DNA of 64,000 bases. It comes from Haemaphysalis longicornis. Lineage: Eukaryota > Arthropoda > Arachnida > Ixodida > Ixodidae. This document shows positions 40,020 through 52,961 of the stretch, piece after piece (within the stretch, counting starts at the first letter, position 1; every line of letters begins with the position of its first letter). A program made the position numbers and the translations under genes. The DNA is taken from the NCBI GenBank assembly GCA_013339765.2, contig CM023454.1:37624950-37688949 (forward strand), given 5' to 3'. The notes under the pieces were generated by a model. The model saw nothing but the letters and a program-made list of their open reading frames with translations. It searched no databases and was not told the origin of the DNA.

Positions 40020-42850
40020 ACTGTGGACCAAGAAAACATCTAGATGCAAGAAAATGCTTTAGCCAGCATTTCATTGTGTTTTGTCAAAATGTGTAGGTCA
40101 CAACGTAATTATCCTCACGGTGCTGTCTCCCCGCCGTCGTGGTCTTCGTCACCCGCTCCTGTCGTATTACTGTCACCAATAACTCATGCAGGCATGCAGT
40201 TCTCTTCTCACCTAACTCACCATTGCCTTGGCTATGTGCATCCTCCTAAAACGTCCGCGTTGAGCCTCAGCTCATAGTGCGCACGTGAAAACGATTTGGA
40301 ATGAAGAACGACCATTCAGGATATTGTGCTGCACCCTACTACAAAAAGAACAAAACTTGATTAAACAAAGTTTCCGTATCCTTCAACATGTCTACAAAGG
40401 ATGCGGGCACATCGCAGTGAGAAACACCGCAAAAGGTAACTCGGAACACCCAGGTCGTCAAAGCCCAACAACGGTCTGCTTCGGCCGTTTTGCGTTGTAG
40501 GGCATGGCCGAAAAGTGTTAAGTTGAATCGTAGTGTCGCCTTCACCTGCAGCCACCGGATCGCATTAATGCATTTATTTGTTAGTAGGATTGGTTTCGGG
40601 GAGCATTACCGCGGCGGGATAACATGAATAGGCGACCCAGATAGGGCTATTTCGCGTGCACTTGATGGACCAGCAGCGGCCTCTTCATTTTTGCGCGGTG
40701 CAGCGGAAACAAACCATGGGGATAGACGGTGGCTTAACGACTGCTATATAAAACACCGCTAAGACTCCACTTATAGAAAAAAACTACAGAGAAAGAGAAT
40801 GCACGCACAGGAGGGCTCTTTTTGGTGCTCCGAATCGAATACCTGTGCCCTCCCGTCAGTGCAAAGGGACTGGTGGATTTAACCATACAGTGCATATAGC
40901 TGGGCTGCACGTTGTAAAATTTTAGGCATAGGCCAACATCACGTGATACTGTGCATATAACAGTTGCTTTTTCTTGTGGAAAATATTCTCAGAATCATGT
41001 AATCTTATCAAACTTTAAACGTATTCAGATGAGTGTGATTCAGTATTCAGTGAAAATAAAATGAGCTTGTCTTGGTATACCTTACTCTTAATTTATTCTC
41101 TGCGCCCCAGAAGCGATTGCCGTGAAATACCTATTGTTTTGGGAACGAACGAAAAAAATGCGTTTGGTTTATGTTATTTTTACTGCCATCACCTGCAAAC
41201 TTCCACAATTTATCGGGACAAGAATTCCTTCACAACAATGGCTTTAACAATTTGTAGAGGGTCTACAAATTAAGCCAGCAGTAAATACACCCTAAGGATT
41301 GAAAGATGGGCTGGCAAAAACTTTGTAGTGAACAGTGCTCAAAAAATAAACCACTCGGTACTGAAAAAAAAGTAGGGCTGCCTAACTGCCTTATTGACTT
41401 GCTGTGGAAAATATGTTTCACGTATCTCTGCCACAATTTTTTTGGTGCCAATAAAAGGCCAGTCCACAATTACACTGTATCTAAAAAGTCAATCTTCATG
41501 TTGAAGAACAACAAGGCTACTGTGAAGCATCTGTTTTCTGTAGTACTGCTGTGCTGGCTGACAGCCCTATCTGAATGCGTCGGTTTTGCACATACTGGGA
41601 CACGACATCACCATTACTAATCAGAGAAGTTGAAAAATTCACCGTGCTGGATTGGTAAAACTGTAAATTCAAACACAGGCAACACTCGCCTTAGAATATA
41701 GTCTCAGATCGGTGCTAATATATAGCGTGCAGACATTTACTGCACAAGAAAATATGATTGAACTGGGATCTTGTGGCTTGTGCGAAAAATTTGTTTTGTA
41801 GGTATTCTTTGCATCAAGGACATAGGTGACTGCTTAAAATTATCTCACATAAATAGCATAACAGAATAATGAAAAGGACAGTACAAACAATAATCAATGT
41901 CTTCACACCTTTGTTGCATTAAAGTACCGTATTTGATATACACAAAGTAGGTTCAAACTAACAAGTCGTAAAATTTTACTGTAGATGAACACTTACTTCA
42001 CAGTACTGAAATAAAAAGCCACAATCTGAGGTAAACAATTTGGTTCGAATTACGTAGAGCACGCTACCGGATGCAACGTGCCGTATTTTCGTTCAACGAT
42101 CCCCCGGCTATGCCCAGCAAACCACTAACATCTGTGCGACGTCCCAAAAAGATCGGAACATCTGTGTCCCAGCAGAATCTCTATTAAACAACCGTACAAC
42201 GTGCAATATTTTTATCAAAATTTTTGGATGTTGAGATAACGTTGCAGGTAGCTAATGTCAGACGTTCTTTCAACTTTGCTAAAGACCTACTCTCGATGTT
42301 GCCGCTGCTTCATTTGTGGACGGTATTTAAACATATTGTGCTGACGTCGTTCAGATGTTGCCGGTATGTTCGTTTTTTCTTCGAACATGTCTATCGCAGT
42401 TACACCTTTTTTTATCATATCTTCTATACCTAGTTTTCAAACTCTCCGCAGGTGTACTGAATTGAAGTTACTGGGGGTTTTTTGTGTGTTTTGTATGGGT
42501 TTTGTTGCCAGAGGTTTTGTGCAAGTTTTGTAATCCACCAATATTGCTTTGAACCTTTGACCGTCAAAACTGTAGCCCAATACCGAACCTCACAGAAAGA
42601 GGCAGGGACTTAGTGCAGAACGAGCCTTGTAAGTTTTTTTGGAGGGGGAGAAAAAGGCGGGGGTCATTGCCGTAAAATTTAAACAAAATAAGATAGGATA
42701 ATGAACGAAGAAGCAATTAATACAACTTTACTTGCTACTTTATTTAACAGTTGATGTTATGTACCGACTGCAGCTTCATGAATTCAAAGTACGAGCAAAG
42801 CAAATTTCGGGGCTGCCTTGATATCGAGGTTACCGTCGAACGTCACTTGG
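40020..42850. other. AT-rich intergenic DNA, no gene supported
   Basis: Short ORFs, none with recognisable content. The longest, 104 codons at 41306-41620 (+), is Lys/Cys/Leu-rich without a domain. No RNA gene or well-defined repeat was seen. Confidence 0.55.
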
Positions 42851-42894
42851 AGGTTAAACGGCAAGGTACTCTGCCTTTTTTGCCTTGAAAAAAA

Positions 42895-43020
42895 AAGACT
42901 CGATGACACCCTCATTGCAAATAAAAACTAAAAAAAACAGTGAGGTTCTGCCAAGATCGAACCATGGACTTTTAAAACGCAACGCCAGCCCCTAAGCTCC
43001 GAACCACTCGACCACCCCGG
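42895..43020 (-). mobile_element. tRNA-derived element (SINE or tRNA pseudogene)
   Basis: Reading the minus strand from 43020: GGTGGTCGAGTGGTTCGG, an A box of the Ser/Leu-tRNA type (GTGGTCGAGTGG), about 50 bases then GGTTCGATC (B box, last bases off consensus), then a T8 run about 25 bases later that would stop RNA polymerase III. GGGGT near the start can pair with ACCTC after the B box as an acceptor-like stem. The anticodon region does not fold well, so this is not a functional tRNA. It differs from the SINE at 30.1 and 57.3 kb. Confidence 0.5.
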
Positions 43021-43097
43021 AAAACAATCCGTGGAACCAACAATTTGGCTAACTAACAGAGTTTGCCAACGAATATTGTCGATTGATTCGTTTTGGT

Positions 43098-43445
43098 CGT
43101 ATTTGACAAATTTCGGCAGTGATAACGCTTGTTTCTTCCGCACCGATCTTGGAGGTGAGGCCAATTATGCTAATACTGCAAGTGATGTAATCAAAGCTCC
43201 CTTATTTAGGCCAAGAAAAGCTATCGTACTTTATCGTTCCCCCTATGCAAGCTACGGTAGCCGCGAATGAAATTGAATGTGCCACTAGATTTCTGGCGTC
43301 GATAAACTTAGTTCTTTAAGCACCGATCTTGCAGACCAGCCCATCATGCTTACACTACATGCGATGTAGCCAGAGCTCCGTTATTTAACCCACAAAAAGC
43401 TATCCCAAACCCCCCTCTCCCCGATGATAGCAAAGCTAGGCTCGA
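43098..43445. repeat. 180-bp tandem duplication, two diverged copies
   Basis: CACCGATCTT at 43141 recurs at 43321, and the surrounding bases align at a constant 180-base offset: GATTTC/AATTTC...GATAA...CTTNGTTCTT before it, and GCTT/GCTAA-CACT/TACTGCA-GTGATGTA, GCTCC-TTATTTA and AAAAGCTATC after it. Two units only are visible. The unit size recalls a satellite monomer, but no array is present. Confidence 0.6.
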
Positions 43446-43994
43446 AGGAATGCGCACCTTCTAACAGAAATAGCTTGCAATTTGCCTCAAGACACCAGAT
43501 TACTGCAGGTTAAAAAACATTGCTTGCTTTCTGTGAAAGTAATGACCGCAAACCAGGAGGATAAACATGGAATCCGGATGACCTCGCCTGCTTTCGGATG
43601 TTTTCTGGCGCTGCGTCGAAGCTGATATCTGGCGAGCATTTTCTGGCGGTTTTTCCGCACAAAGCGAAGAAAAAACGCTGCAAGTGGTTGCGGTCTGAGA
43701 ACAAACCATAAAATTACGGCGCCCGCAACCCCACGCCAGCTGTATTTCCACCGTAGACCCTGAAATTGTCCTAAATGCCCTGATCTAGATTGTCGGCACA
43801 ATTACTGTTTCCTTTTCAAAACCACCCACGCACAAGGTTTTCTTGTATGAAATTGGTAACATCTGTAGTTACTTAGGCATCTACTTCGCAGCTCGTTTTT
43901 ATCAAGGTGGGTGTGATTTCAGGAACTAGTTTTTCCCTTGGACGAACTTGAGACAGGAAAGTCGCTGCGCGGCGAGTCCGATCATTAACTGCAC

Positions 43995-44122
43995 TCCGTA
44001 TCGATGCGCGTGCTATTGGCCGGTGGTGGGACGGGTGTGCACGCCTTCAACTTTCGTTGTTTCCGTGATTTGACTACCATGGATTTATCTACCGGACGAA
44101 GAAATACTCCCAAGTAGTGAAG
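43995..44122 (+). promoter_or_regulatory. possible promoter and first exon with splice donor
   Basis: A local rise in GC contains GCTATTGGCCGGTGG (a CCAAT box in reverse, ~44014) and, 70 bases on, GACTACCATGGATT with a near-ideal Kozak context at 44078. The ATG opens a 12-codon frame closed by TAG, then AGTGAAG and a consensus splice donor, AAG followed by GTAAGT, at 44123. A short upstream ORF inside a first exon is common in animal genes. No TATA box. No downstream exon was identified. Confidence 0.25.
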
Positions 44123-44129
44123 GTAAGTG

Positions 44130-45535
44130 AGTACTAGTGAACCTTGTTTTCTTGTCATATGTATTTAACGTAGCAGAGTTGCTCTCGAACTTCGGTCCGT
44201 GAAGGCGGTTAGCCCTAACGTTTTCAGTGACTCGCTTTGTTCTTTGCGCAGATTGGTCGGTAGACCTTTGTACCTGGCTTCTGCGCGTGTAAACACAATC
44301 AATCACCGCGCAGTTTCTAGCCTTGTATTTGGTGAAGTGTTTGTGTCCCGTCCTGTTTTTCTAGCCGAATGTTTTGATGTGAAATGAAATAAAATAAGGG
44401 AAGCTGGAGAGTGCGAATATAAGTGCGTGTGCCTGTATGCATTACACGCACATCGTGTACTTTTAGCTCTTGGTTTCTGTTTTGTTTTTGCAGGTGCCAA
44501 TTTTTGCCGTTATAATAAATTTCGGTTAAAAAACGTGCACAATAAATTGAATGATTGCCGTGCGTGTATTATTTGAATAAAATAACAAATCGACTGATTT
44601 CCGAGCGTACAGCATTAGATTAAAATGCCATCTGGATGCTTTTTTTCGCGTTACGATTGAATGTTCAATATTTTTGATCGTTCAGTTTGGTCGTGAAATG
44701 TTGGAATAAACAACGTGTATGGAACCCGAATTTATTTGTAACGTCAGAACTACACGCATGTCGTGACTGGTACACTAGTATGAGCAGCGCTGGTTACGCT
44801 TCGTACTCTTACTGCAACATCGCAAACGTAAATTAACCATTCAGAACCTAGTAAAAATATAAAAAATGGCTGTTAAAATGGCTGTAAAATTTCTGTCACG
44901 TATGGAATTTTAAGCCTAATAAATTTAGTGAATAACACACCTTAGTTATCAGAGTAACACAGAATTTGGTATTTTGCAGGTTTAAGGCAGAGTAGGATTC
45001 TGGTGTCTGGCCTGTTATTTGCTAATAACTTACATGTTGCTGGCTGCTGACTGGTGCAACCTAGACCATGTTTGAATGTGATTGTGCTATAAAAATTTCT
45101 TGCACTATTTTGATGCCTAATGCTGTACAACGTATACTTCAACTAAAAATGTAGGCCTAACAGGACAAGCGAACAGGACAACACTGACGAGTTTTTCAAT
45201 GGTGTGCTTTTTGAAGGTTTAGTTATGCTAATAAACCAACTAGCCCACCTCGCCATTCTGCTGCAGGAAGTATACGTTCATGGCAGTGACGCTGTCCGGG
45301 GTTGTGCATGGTACCTTTTGGCAGATTTTGTAGACATGGCTTCATCCGCATATAATTGTCACTTCAATCCACCAAGCGGTTAGGATCGACATAGAAAAAT
45401 ATTTTGCAAGTTCAGATTGGACCTGTAGCTGGGCTAAAATGTCCTCGGAGTCCCCATTCACGAAATATAGTTCTTATAAATAGTGGTACCTCACATTAGC
45501 TGTCACTTAGTTTTAAGGTTGCCTTAGTAGTGCCA
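44130..45535. other. AT-rich spacer or intron
   Basis: If the donor at 44123 is real this would be intron. ORFs are short and on both strands, for example 44199-44387 (+) opposite 44085-44306 (-). No domain or repeat is recognised. Confidence 0.4.
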
Positions 45536-45539
45536 ATGC

Positions 45540-45800
45540 CGACGTTAAATTATATCCACTCCACTCTCTTCTTGTCCGTTAATGTTACACCCATCTTATA
45601 GCGTTCTATTGCCTGCCAAGTCGTCCTTGATTTAAATTAGACATTTTAGTGAGCCTGAAAGCTTCTGCTCCGTAGATGAGTACCGGTAAGATGCAGCTGT
45701 CATACACTGTCTTTTGCAGGGACAATGGTAGGCGGCCATTCTGTATTATAACAGTCCTAAAAATCTGTATTAACAACACAGATTTTACTGTACCCATGCC
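45540..45800 (-). mobile_element. RTE-type LINE scrap: RT thumb region
   Basis: On the minus strand RLPLSLQKTVYDSCILPVLI, then YGAEAFRLTK, matches the conserved post-RT block of RTE-like LINEs (L-x-x-K-x-x-V-Y-x-x-x-I-L-P-x-L-x-Y-G-A-E-x-W-x-L-T). Trp of that block is Phe. After a frameshift GVTLTDKKRVEWI (45600-45560) fits the next segment (M-L-x-x-x-L-x-D-R-x-x-N). Only about 260 bases survive. RTE elements lack RNase H and are distinct from the I-group LINEs elsewhere in this window. Confidence 0.65.
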
Positions 45801-45804
45801 TAGA

Positions 45805-48800
45805 TTGACGAAATGGCTTGCAAGGGAGGTGCTACTGCAACAGTCTGCACAAGGTGCCTGCTCAAGCTACTGCTGACGGTCAACTGGCGCAGGAGTTCTC
45901 ATTGTTAGGGAAATGGAGAAGCACGCTTTTTTCCACCTGCGAGTGGCAGCCTGAATTGTGTTTAACTAGATAACTTTGCTTTGTTACAGACATAAAATTC
46001 TTTCAGCAGAGAATGTATAGGGCCTAGATTTCTATTCTCAGTTCCATCCTGCTCAAATATCAGCTTTGTCGACAACCCGCGGCTTCTTAGTTTTTATTGC
46101 TAGAAGAGGTATTCAAATTTCTTTCAGCCTTTGGATGATTAGATTTTTACTCACTTTCAAACCAATCCGGTCTGCAACGATTTTGTAGTTTCTGCTGGCA
46201 CCACAAAGAAGAATGCGAACTGTTCAAGAATCCCTACATTAACTCATCATGGAGGCATGCACCATTTAACCACCATTGAATCATAACCGTACTTCCATGC
46301 GTTTATATTTTGTGTTTTTTTTCTTTGAGCGTATCACTTGGTGTGAATCACGTAGTCATGTAAATATGTCTTGTAACTAATATTAAATAATTTCCGTCTT
46401 CCCCGTTTTTTTGGTTTGTTTCCAAATCATATCATTTTGTGTGAAATGTTGAAATAGTGTAACTTTTTGTTGTTTTTCTTACCCGAATTTAATAAATTGT
46501 TTCTAACGTTTTTTTGTTGTTTTATTGTTGTCCTGCAATTTGACTAAGTGTGAATCATTTCATCACGTAAATTATCACTGCTGTTGTAACCTCCGTACAA
46601 GAATTCCTTTATACGCACCTTTTCTATAGATCATAACCAATTTCCTAGATTTGGTTTTTTAAAAATAGCCTAAATTTGTATGGCACTCACAACCACCACT
46701 GTACACCGCTTCTGTGCTTCTGTGTTACCAAGGTGCTTTTGTTGTTTTGTTCCACAGACTTTTCACTAGATGTGAACTATTTAGTTTCGTAAATTTGCTG
46801 TGTTTTTATAACCACCATTCAATCATTACTTTCTTTTCACACCTTTCTTGTATTGTTTTTCACCCAATTATTTTAATGTGAGATATTTCAAGTTGCTTAA
46901 CTATCTGTGCTTGTACTCTCGGTTTATATGTTTGCTTTTCTTCCTGTTTTTTATCAACCCTTCTGCGGTGTGTGACTTATTTATAGTCAAGAATATTTGT
47001 GCTATTCTTGGAATTGTACAATGCGTACCCTGTGGCCCAGGAAGATAGGAGTCAAAATAAAGTGGTTGGGTGGCGCAAGCATATTACATAATTTCGAAGT
47101 GAGTATACACTGTTCTACCTGAACACATTTGTGTTTTATGTGTACTTTTTAAGCGTTCTTACTACCCACAGCTAGGTTGGGAGACTGTCATTTTAGTTAT
47201 TTTAATTTTTGAATTATTTCTGTGATAGTTTATTTGCAGAAGGCCTGTACAGCCGAGCTGTGTGGTACAATTTGATGACGCTACTGTGGTTGCCTTAGTG
47301 TCAAGGGCGCCTGTGCTGGTCAGGACTGGTTTGCTGTTACTTACTGCCACTTGTTTCGATGCGACATTTCTTGTTTAGAGCTGTCCTTCGTGTGCTTCTT
47401 CAAGAGTGTGTGGTCAGCTTGGCACATCCCATATCAGACTTCATGCAGTATGCAGCACTTCAAAAATGGAAACACATTAATCTAGAAACCAGGTGCCAAG
47501 TAACAGCAAACAGTGCTGAATAGCTAGCAAGACTTATATTTTAAGTATAAATGCCCACAACGCGTAGGCACCCTTAGAAATGGGGCTTACAGAACTCCAA
47601 AATATTGTATAAAGAATGTAAATTTCAAGCATACAGGTTCATCTCAACAATATTATACTAACGTACGCTAGTCATAAATATAACAAACAAATACCCTTGC
47701 TAAAGAGATAAAAACAATGTTGAACAGACATTTACATACGTCTTGCATGCGTACAACTACAATATCCATAAGATCTACCACTAAGGTAACGCCCTCTAAA
47801 CAGCCTATAAAAGTACCAAGAGAGGTCTATTGTGTGTTATCTTTCCTGTGATTTGCATGGGTTTTTTCCAGTTGTAGCAACGTTGAATTTATGTAATTTC
47901 GACCCGAAGGGAACGTCTCCAGGATATCTGCACGACATAACATTGTTTCCTGGGTGTATATGGACAGACTGAAGAGCGGACCGCCCATTGTAGAGCTTCA
48001 GTAGAGAGAACAGAGAACACATTCCGATGATGAGTATATACAGGAATGAAGGTTACGCAAAGGCACAGGAGGTTGTACTAATTATGTAAAGACAAACACG
48101 TAGCACAAGTAGGCCCGTAGTTGCCTCGCAGTGCTCAGTGATCGCAACTAATTATGGTAAAGAGCTCTAACACTTAACTTCTGTTCGTGCGGTATATCCA
48201 CCTGGCCACCAATTAGTTTATGTGCAAACGTCGGACGGGAGCCCGGGTAATTCAAAATTTTAAACTGCCGCAAATGAAAAAACTGCGACAACTGCTGTAT
48301 TCTCGCAGTTAACACATCCCCCTACAGGTGTTTTCTAGTATTTCAGTTCTAGAAACCCCATCTGGGGCGGTCATGTATGGAATCTGAGAAGACAGCAGTT
48401 TTCGTAGTTTGTCCATTCTCGGCAACTTAAAATTTTGAATAACCCAGACATCTTCCTAGTTTTATCACCGAATATTCGCATACGTGGATCGACGTCACTT
48501 TGGTGGTTGGAACGGCATGGTCTCTCAGGGTTTTCTGAGACGTTCGATACACTCCGATGGTTTTGGGCCACCATTGCGTTGCCTTTGGCATGGAAGAGGC
48601 CCCATTGCGTGAAAAAAACCGGCTGACAATGGCTTCCCAATCACGTCTGCTCGAAAAGCTTGTCTAGAATCCGGGGTTTGACCCAGTCTCTTTCAACAGC
48701 ACCGCATCTCTACAGAAGTTGGAAGACACCATCAACCAACTTTAAGAAAAATTGACCGAGTACGGAACAGGTTGGAATGTATTCCAAAACCTCACAGCCG

Positions 48801-49735
48801 CAGTGGAGTCTGGTCGGGTAATCTGGCAATGAAATGGTCGTCCGTAAGATCTTTGCGCTACAAGTATCAAACGTGTCGTGATTCGTTACTTCGGGCAGAC
48901 CTCAGATAATGCTATTGCAAATTTCTAGGTCGGTACAGGCATCACACTGAGAAAACAAAGAATGATGTTATTTTGACAATATTCACCACAACATTCCAGA
49001 AGTAATTATTTAGCGTGTCTTTTAAATTGCTTTCCAAAAGTTCAGTTCTTCTTTTCTGTTTCCACCTCGCCCTCTTTTACTACGATTCACTACCTCATGC
49101 CCCTTCGAATCTGCTGCACTGTCTTCCGAACACTTCTTCTGGCTCACGACCGCTCACATGACACTCTCGCTCAGCGAGCTTTGAGGACACTGATCGTACA
49201 TGTTCTGTATGATCAAACGTCTCCAGACAATCGTTTCAGCTGACATGAACTTCGATCGGCTGCTTTGAAATATAAACCTGGTATCGGCTCCTAAACCCGA
49301 CAATATAACAGGAACTGTGCTGACCCCACCAATAGGACACATTTCTTCCTTTCAGCCTACTTTGTTCAATGAGTGCTCAGTCGTGGCCATTTTCCATCAG
49401 TTTGAAAGGGGGCGATGGCGACTTTTCTGGTAAGCCCAAGCGAGCCACGACATCATCGTTCATGATTACACGACCATCTGTATTTCGTCTGTGCTAGGCA
49501 CGCTTTCAGAGTGCATACTTCAATTTACGCCTTTACGTTTTTCTACATAAGCCGGGTCTCCTGAACGTGAGCCAGTACGGCTTACACATGGCCAAAGTAC
49601 TACCTCAGCCAAAGTACTACCCCTTCAGTCTTGGCGTGACGAAGGATGATTGGTCCTCCTTATATCTTGTTATTTCATAGTGGCATTTGATGCCAAGTGG
49701 CACCCGTATTTGCTGCACTTTGTACGAACCCACCG
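45805..49735. other. AT-rich intergenic DNA, no gene supported
   Basis: Long T-rich tracts (46300-47050) with hydrophobic chance ORFs. The two ORFs at 48371-48640 (-) and 48435-48626 (+) share the same DNA; neither translation is recognised. A minus-strand ORF at 49154-49342 looks somewhat protein-like but carries no identifiable motif. A small direct duplication, GCCAAAGTACTACC, occurs twice 16 bases apart at ~49590 and ~49606. Confidence 0.5.
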
Positions 49736-49739
49736 ATGC

Positions 49740-51440
49740 CCCCGAGAACATATATACTTTGCTCCAGTTCTTCTTACACCACAGGGTGGTTCACTACAAT
49801 AGTCATGGTGGATGCGTCGGGCGCCAACAATGAGAGTCAGCACTGAAGGCTCGCCGCTCAGTCCCCTATTGTGGAGTATTAGAAACCGCCATCTTCTCTC
49901 TCTTCCTTTATCGCTGGTTATGCACCTGCAAGCTTACGCTGACGACACGGTCATTTTAGTCAAGGTTAAGATGCTCCTGGCGATGGAGCATCATGGCAAT
50001 GAGTCGCTTGAGCAAGTGTCAAAATGGACACAGACGGCTATGTTGCAACTCAAATTCACCAAATGTACTTGACTTCTGATTTCTAGAGGAGAGCAGGGAG
50101 CGCAGCGGAAGCCGACAATCCTGCCGGGCGGCCAAACATTGCAGAAGGTCGCCGAATATAAATCTGCTGGGAGCAGTCTTCGATGGGCACTTCACATTCG
50201 TTGCCCACGCTGCAGCACCTTCTTGGCCGTTGAAAAGATGGGTACTGCGCTCACAGCATTTGCAATGTTGCAATCGTTTTTAGACCGAAGTCACCCCCCC
50301 CCCTCCTCTACCACTATATTATTCAACCGGCCATGACATATGCAGCAACAGCATGGTGAGGTGACCGGTAGCATCATTTGGTTAAGGTGAAGATTCGTTT
50401 CTTGAGGCCCTCTCCGCTTTTTGTAGTGACCGGCGCTTACACGACCACCAGTACCGCAGCGCTGGAGGTATTGGACTTTGCCTATCCTTTTGTATATTGA
50501 AACGAGTCTTTTCAACTGTTTTCACTTTCAACGTTCTGTTGATTTGCCCAATACATGTGTTTCTGCAAAGGAGGTGGGCCACCCTCTAGACTGGACGTGC
50601 TGCTATGCTGCTCTTCGTTGGACAATACCGCCTAATAGAATGGCTCCCACATGGCTTCACGAGAGTTTACAAGTGAGGGGTTGCAGGCATGAATGACCTG
50701 TTACTTCACGATGACATCTGCTGTTGCCACTTGGTCGTGTTCAGTGGTCAAGGTGTTATAATAACCGCATAACCCTTCCGCTCTAGCACTCCCATAATCT
50801 GCTATGATGCGAAATGAATTGATCTACATCGTCCATTCCTTCACCGTAAAACATTTCACCCTCGAGCATTGTTTGAATCTATACCGAATAAGTTTATCCT
50901 ACTTCTTGCTCTCGGAAACCCCTTGGACACCTCTGACACTATCCACAATATTCATAAAACCTATAGATTATTTGTTTCCTCTGTGGCCGCCTTTCCGTTG
51001 CACGTTCTTGGACACTCTGTAGAGTGGGCAAAGGAGCTTGCCGACTTAGGTGCCAGATCTGCGACAACCATGGGCAAAGAGGTGTGAGCACGTGCTTCAA
51101 AGCACACCGTAAGGTACAGGCCTTTCACAGCTGGTCGATAAGAGTGGAAGCAGCGATGGAATACCGACAACGGTGACACTGAGTTCATTCGCTCAGTTCC
51201 CAGCGTGCACGAAACACCGCGCGTCTTTCCTCAGCCCAGACGGCGAGCCCACATTCTGTTTCCCGTACTCCTTCAACAGGTTCGACTTGCTTCCTGAAAA
51301 CATGTGTTTTTGTGGACGGTTTTCCTCTGTTGTGATGTAGTACCTCCGGAACTCCACTAGCACAACCCCGAATATACCTGCACTTAAACGCGTCAACTTG
51401 CCGCTGGAACTTTTATATCTGAGAGAAGCCGTGAACAACT
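49740..51440 (+). mobile_element. non-LTR retrotransposon relic (LINE D): RT palm with intact YADD, RNase H
   Basis: The frame 49812-50072 has TEGSPLSPLLWSI (family P-Q-G-S-x-L-S-P-x-L-W/F-N) and LQAYADDTVILVKV with an intact YADD at 49935-49946, followed by LEQVSKWTQT. The next frame reads GGQTLQKVAEYK and, shifted, GVVFDGHFTF, the RT-to-connector block. Around 50870-51087 the open frame has IHNIHKTYRL and HSVEWAKELADLGARSA, which is the last part of RNase H (family H-x-G-x-x-G-N-E-x-A-D). A weak Cys-containing tail reaches ~51440. Palm upstream of 49740 is missing. About six frame changes. The element belongs to the RNase H-bearing group. Confidence 0.72.
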
Positions 51441-51444
51441 GTGA

Positions 51445-52900
51445 AAAATCCGTGAATCTTTATCGGGCTGATCTATTTTGCGATCAGGAACATGACGGAC
51501 GTTTCGCACTCATTAAATGGGCTCTAAGCCGTTGTGTGTTTTTTGGGGGTGTATTATATATTTCTGTGATTGTGGGCCAATGTTTAGGATCATGTGTATA
51601 AAATTTAAGGTATTGTGAGTGGGTGCTACCTGTGATGAAGTGAGCAGCCTGTGCTCATCCTCAGATCATCACAGAGGGGCTGTTCTTTCGGGGTGCGCTT
51701 CTCTGTACCCAGACTGTGTAATGGAGATGGACTGCATAAATAATGCTGATACTGCCTCCAGCAGTTGTGTGTGTAAGGGTTTTGGACCTCTGCAAACTGC
51801 AGCGTTGTTCTCATGTGCTCTTCGTGTTCTGATTTTCATGTATTTTGGTGTTTTTAATATTGGAATATTTATATATTTTTATTTTTTATATTTCAGGTCT
51901 TGCCCCTATTCATTTATATCTAATTGGCTTTTAACATGCCATAGTTTTGCTGGGGTTGGTGTTGTTCCCTAATTTCTTCTTTTGGGAGAGGGGAACACGG
52001 AAGGGAATTGGAACTGGCCGCCAATCAGTTTACGTCACGGCGCTTCAATGCCTTTGTCTCGACACACGCACAATTTGATGCCACTCCGGCGGAAGTCTTT
52101 CGGAAATGTAAGGAAGTGACATAGTTCAAAGGGGAAGTTTCTGTGTGGGGAAATTTCTCTAGTCTACTTTTCCCGTGTTTTGTGGCGGGATTTGTCGCCA
52201 GTGAGGAGCGCTGCAGAACGGGTGCTACAGAGCCCCTCGCCTAGGCCGGAGGTCGGTGTGTTGGTTTTAGATGTAGGAGATAAGATGTTTGGCCAGCGAT
52301 TTTTGGAGAAAATTTGTGTGGTTGGTTTAGGTTAGGCTGGTTTGACACCGCCAAACAGGTGATTTCTTCGCAGCTGTTGCAGAAGATGGTATAGGTCTCC
52401 GGCGTCTTGTCTAGGGTATGGCTTATACCTTCGTAAAATGCTGAGAAACTGCCTTTAGGGCGTCTCGCCTAGAAAACATGGTTACGAAATGGAAGATTTG
52501 TATCCAAGAATATGTTACGGTCACAAGATCAAGTCGGGGCCACGCGCAAGTTTTCAATGCAGTCCAGCAGGCAATAAATGTACTGCAGCCGGTTGGGCAC
52601 GGAGACCAAAGGACGAACGAGTCACCAGGAAGCTGTCGGGTTTTGCGCAAACAAGTTCAAGCATTGAACCGCCCAGATGCCGAAAAAGGACGGCGTAAGA
52701 CAGGCCAAGGAGCATGGTACAATGAACCCTGCCCAGGGCTCCCAGTCAGCCGAAAGCTATCGATCCAGGCGCTCAGTGAGGGCAGTTTTGAGCTGGCGAT
52801 GGAGACGGACAGCAATACCGTTGGCTGGTTGTTTCGTGGCGATGAAGGGCTGTTGTGTTGCAGGGCGGGTTCCCAAGCCGGAGATTGAGGAAAACAAGAA
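51445..52900. other. unassigned DNA, no gene supported
   Basis: ORFs up to 136 codons (52478-52888, +) overlap two others in different frames and lack any domain. Composition shifts from T-rich (51800-51960) to mixed. No repeat, RNA gene or promoter is supported. Confidence 0.45.
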
Positions 52901-52961
52901 GAGCACATTCAATGCCGCATCCAGCATTGCGGGCCCCTAATTGCCCGGTAAAAATGCTGGG

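Noticed and set aside
45876..46100. Extension of the RTE scrap upstream
   Set aside because: Translating the minus strand here gave no RT motif, so the element was not extended.
46848..47048. Hydrophobic 66-codon ORF that looks like a membrane protein
   Set aside because: It lies in a T-rich tract where any translation is Phe/Leu-rich.
52478..52940. ORFs of 136, 69 and 87 codons in three frames, plus antisense ones
   Set aside because: Mutual overlap and no recognisable domain; composition alone explains the openness.
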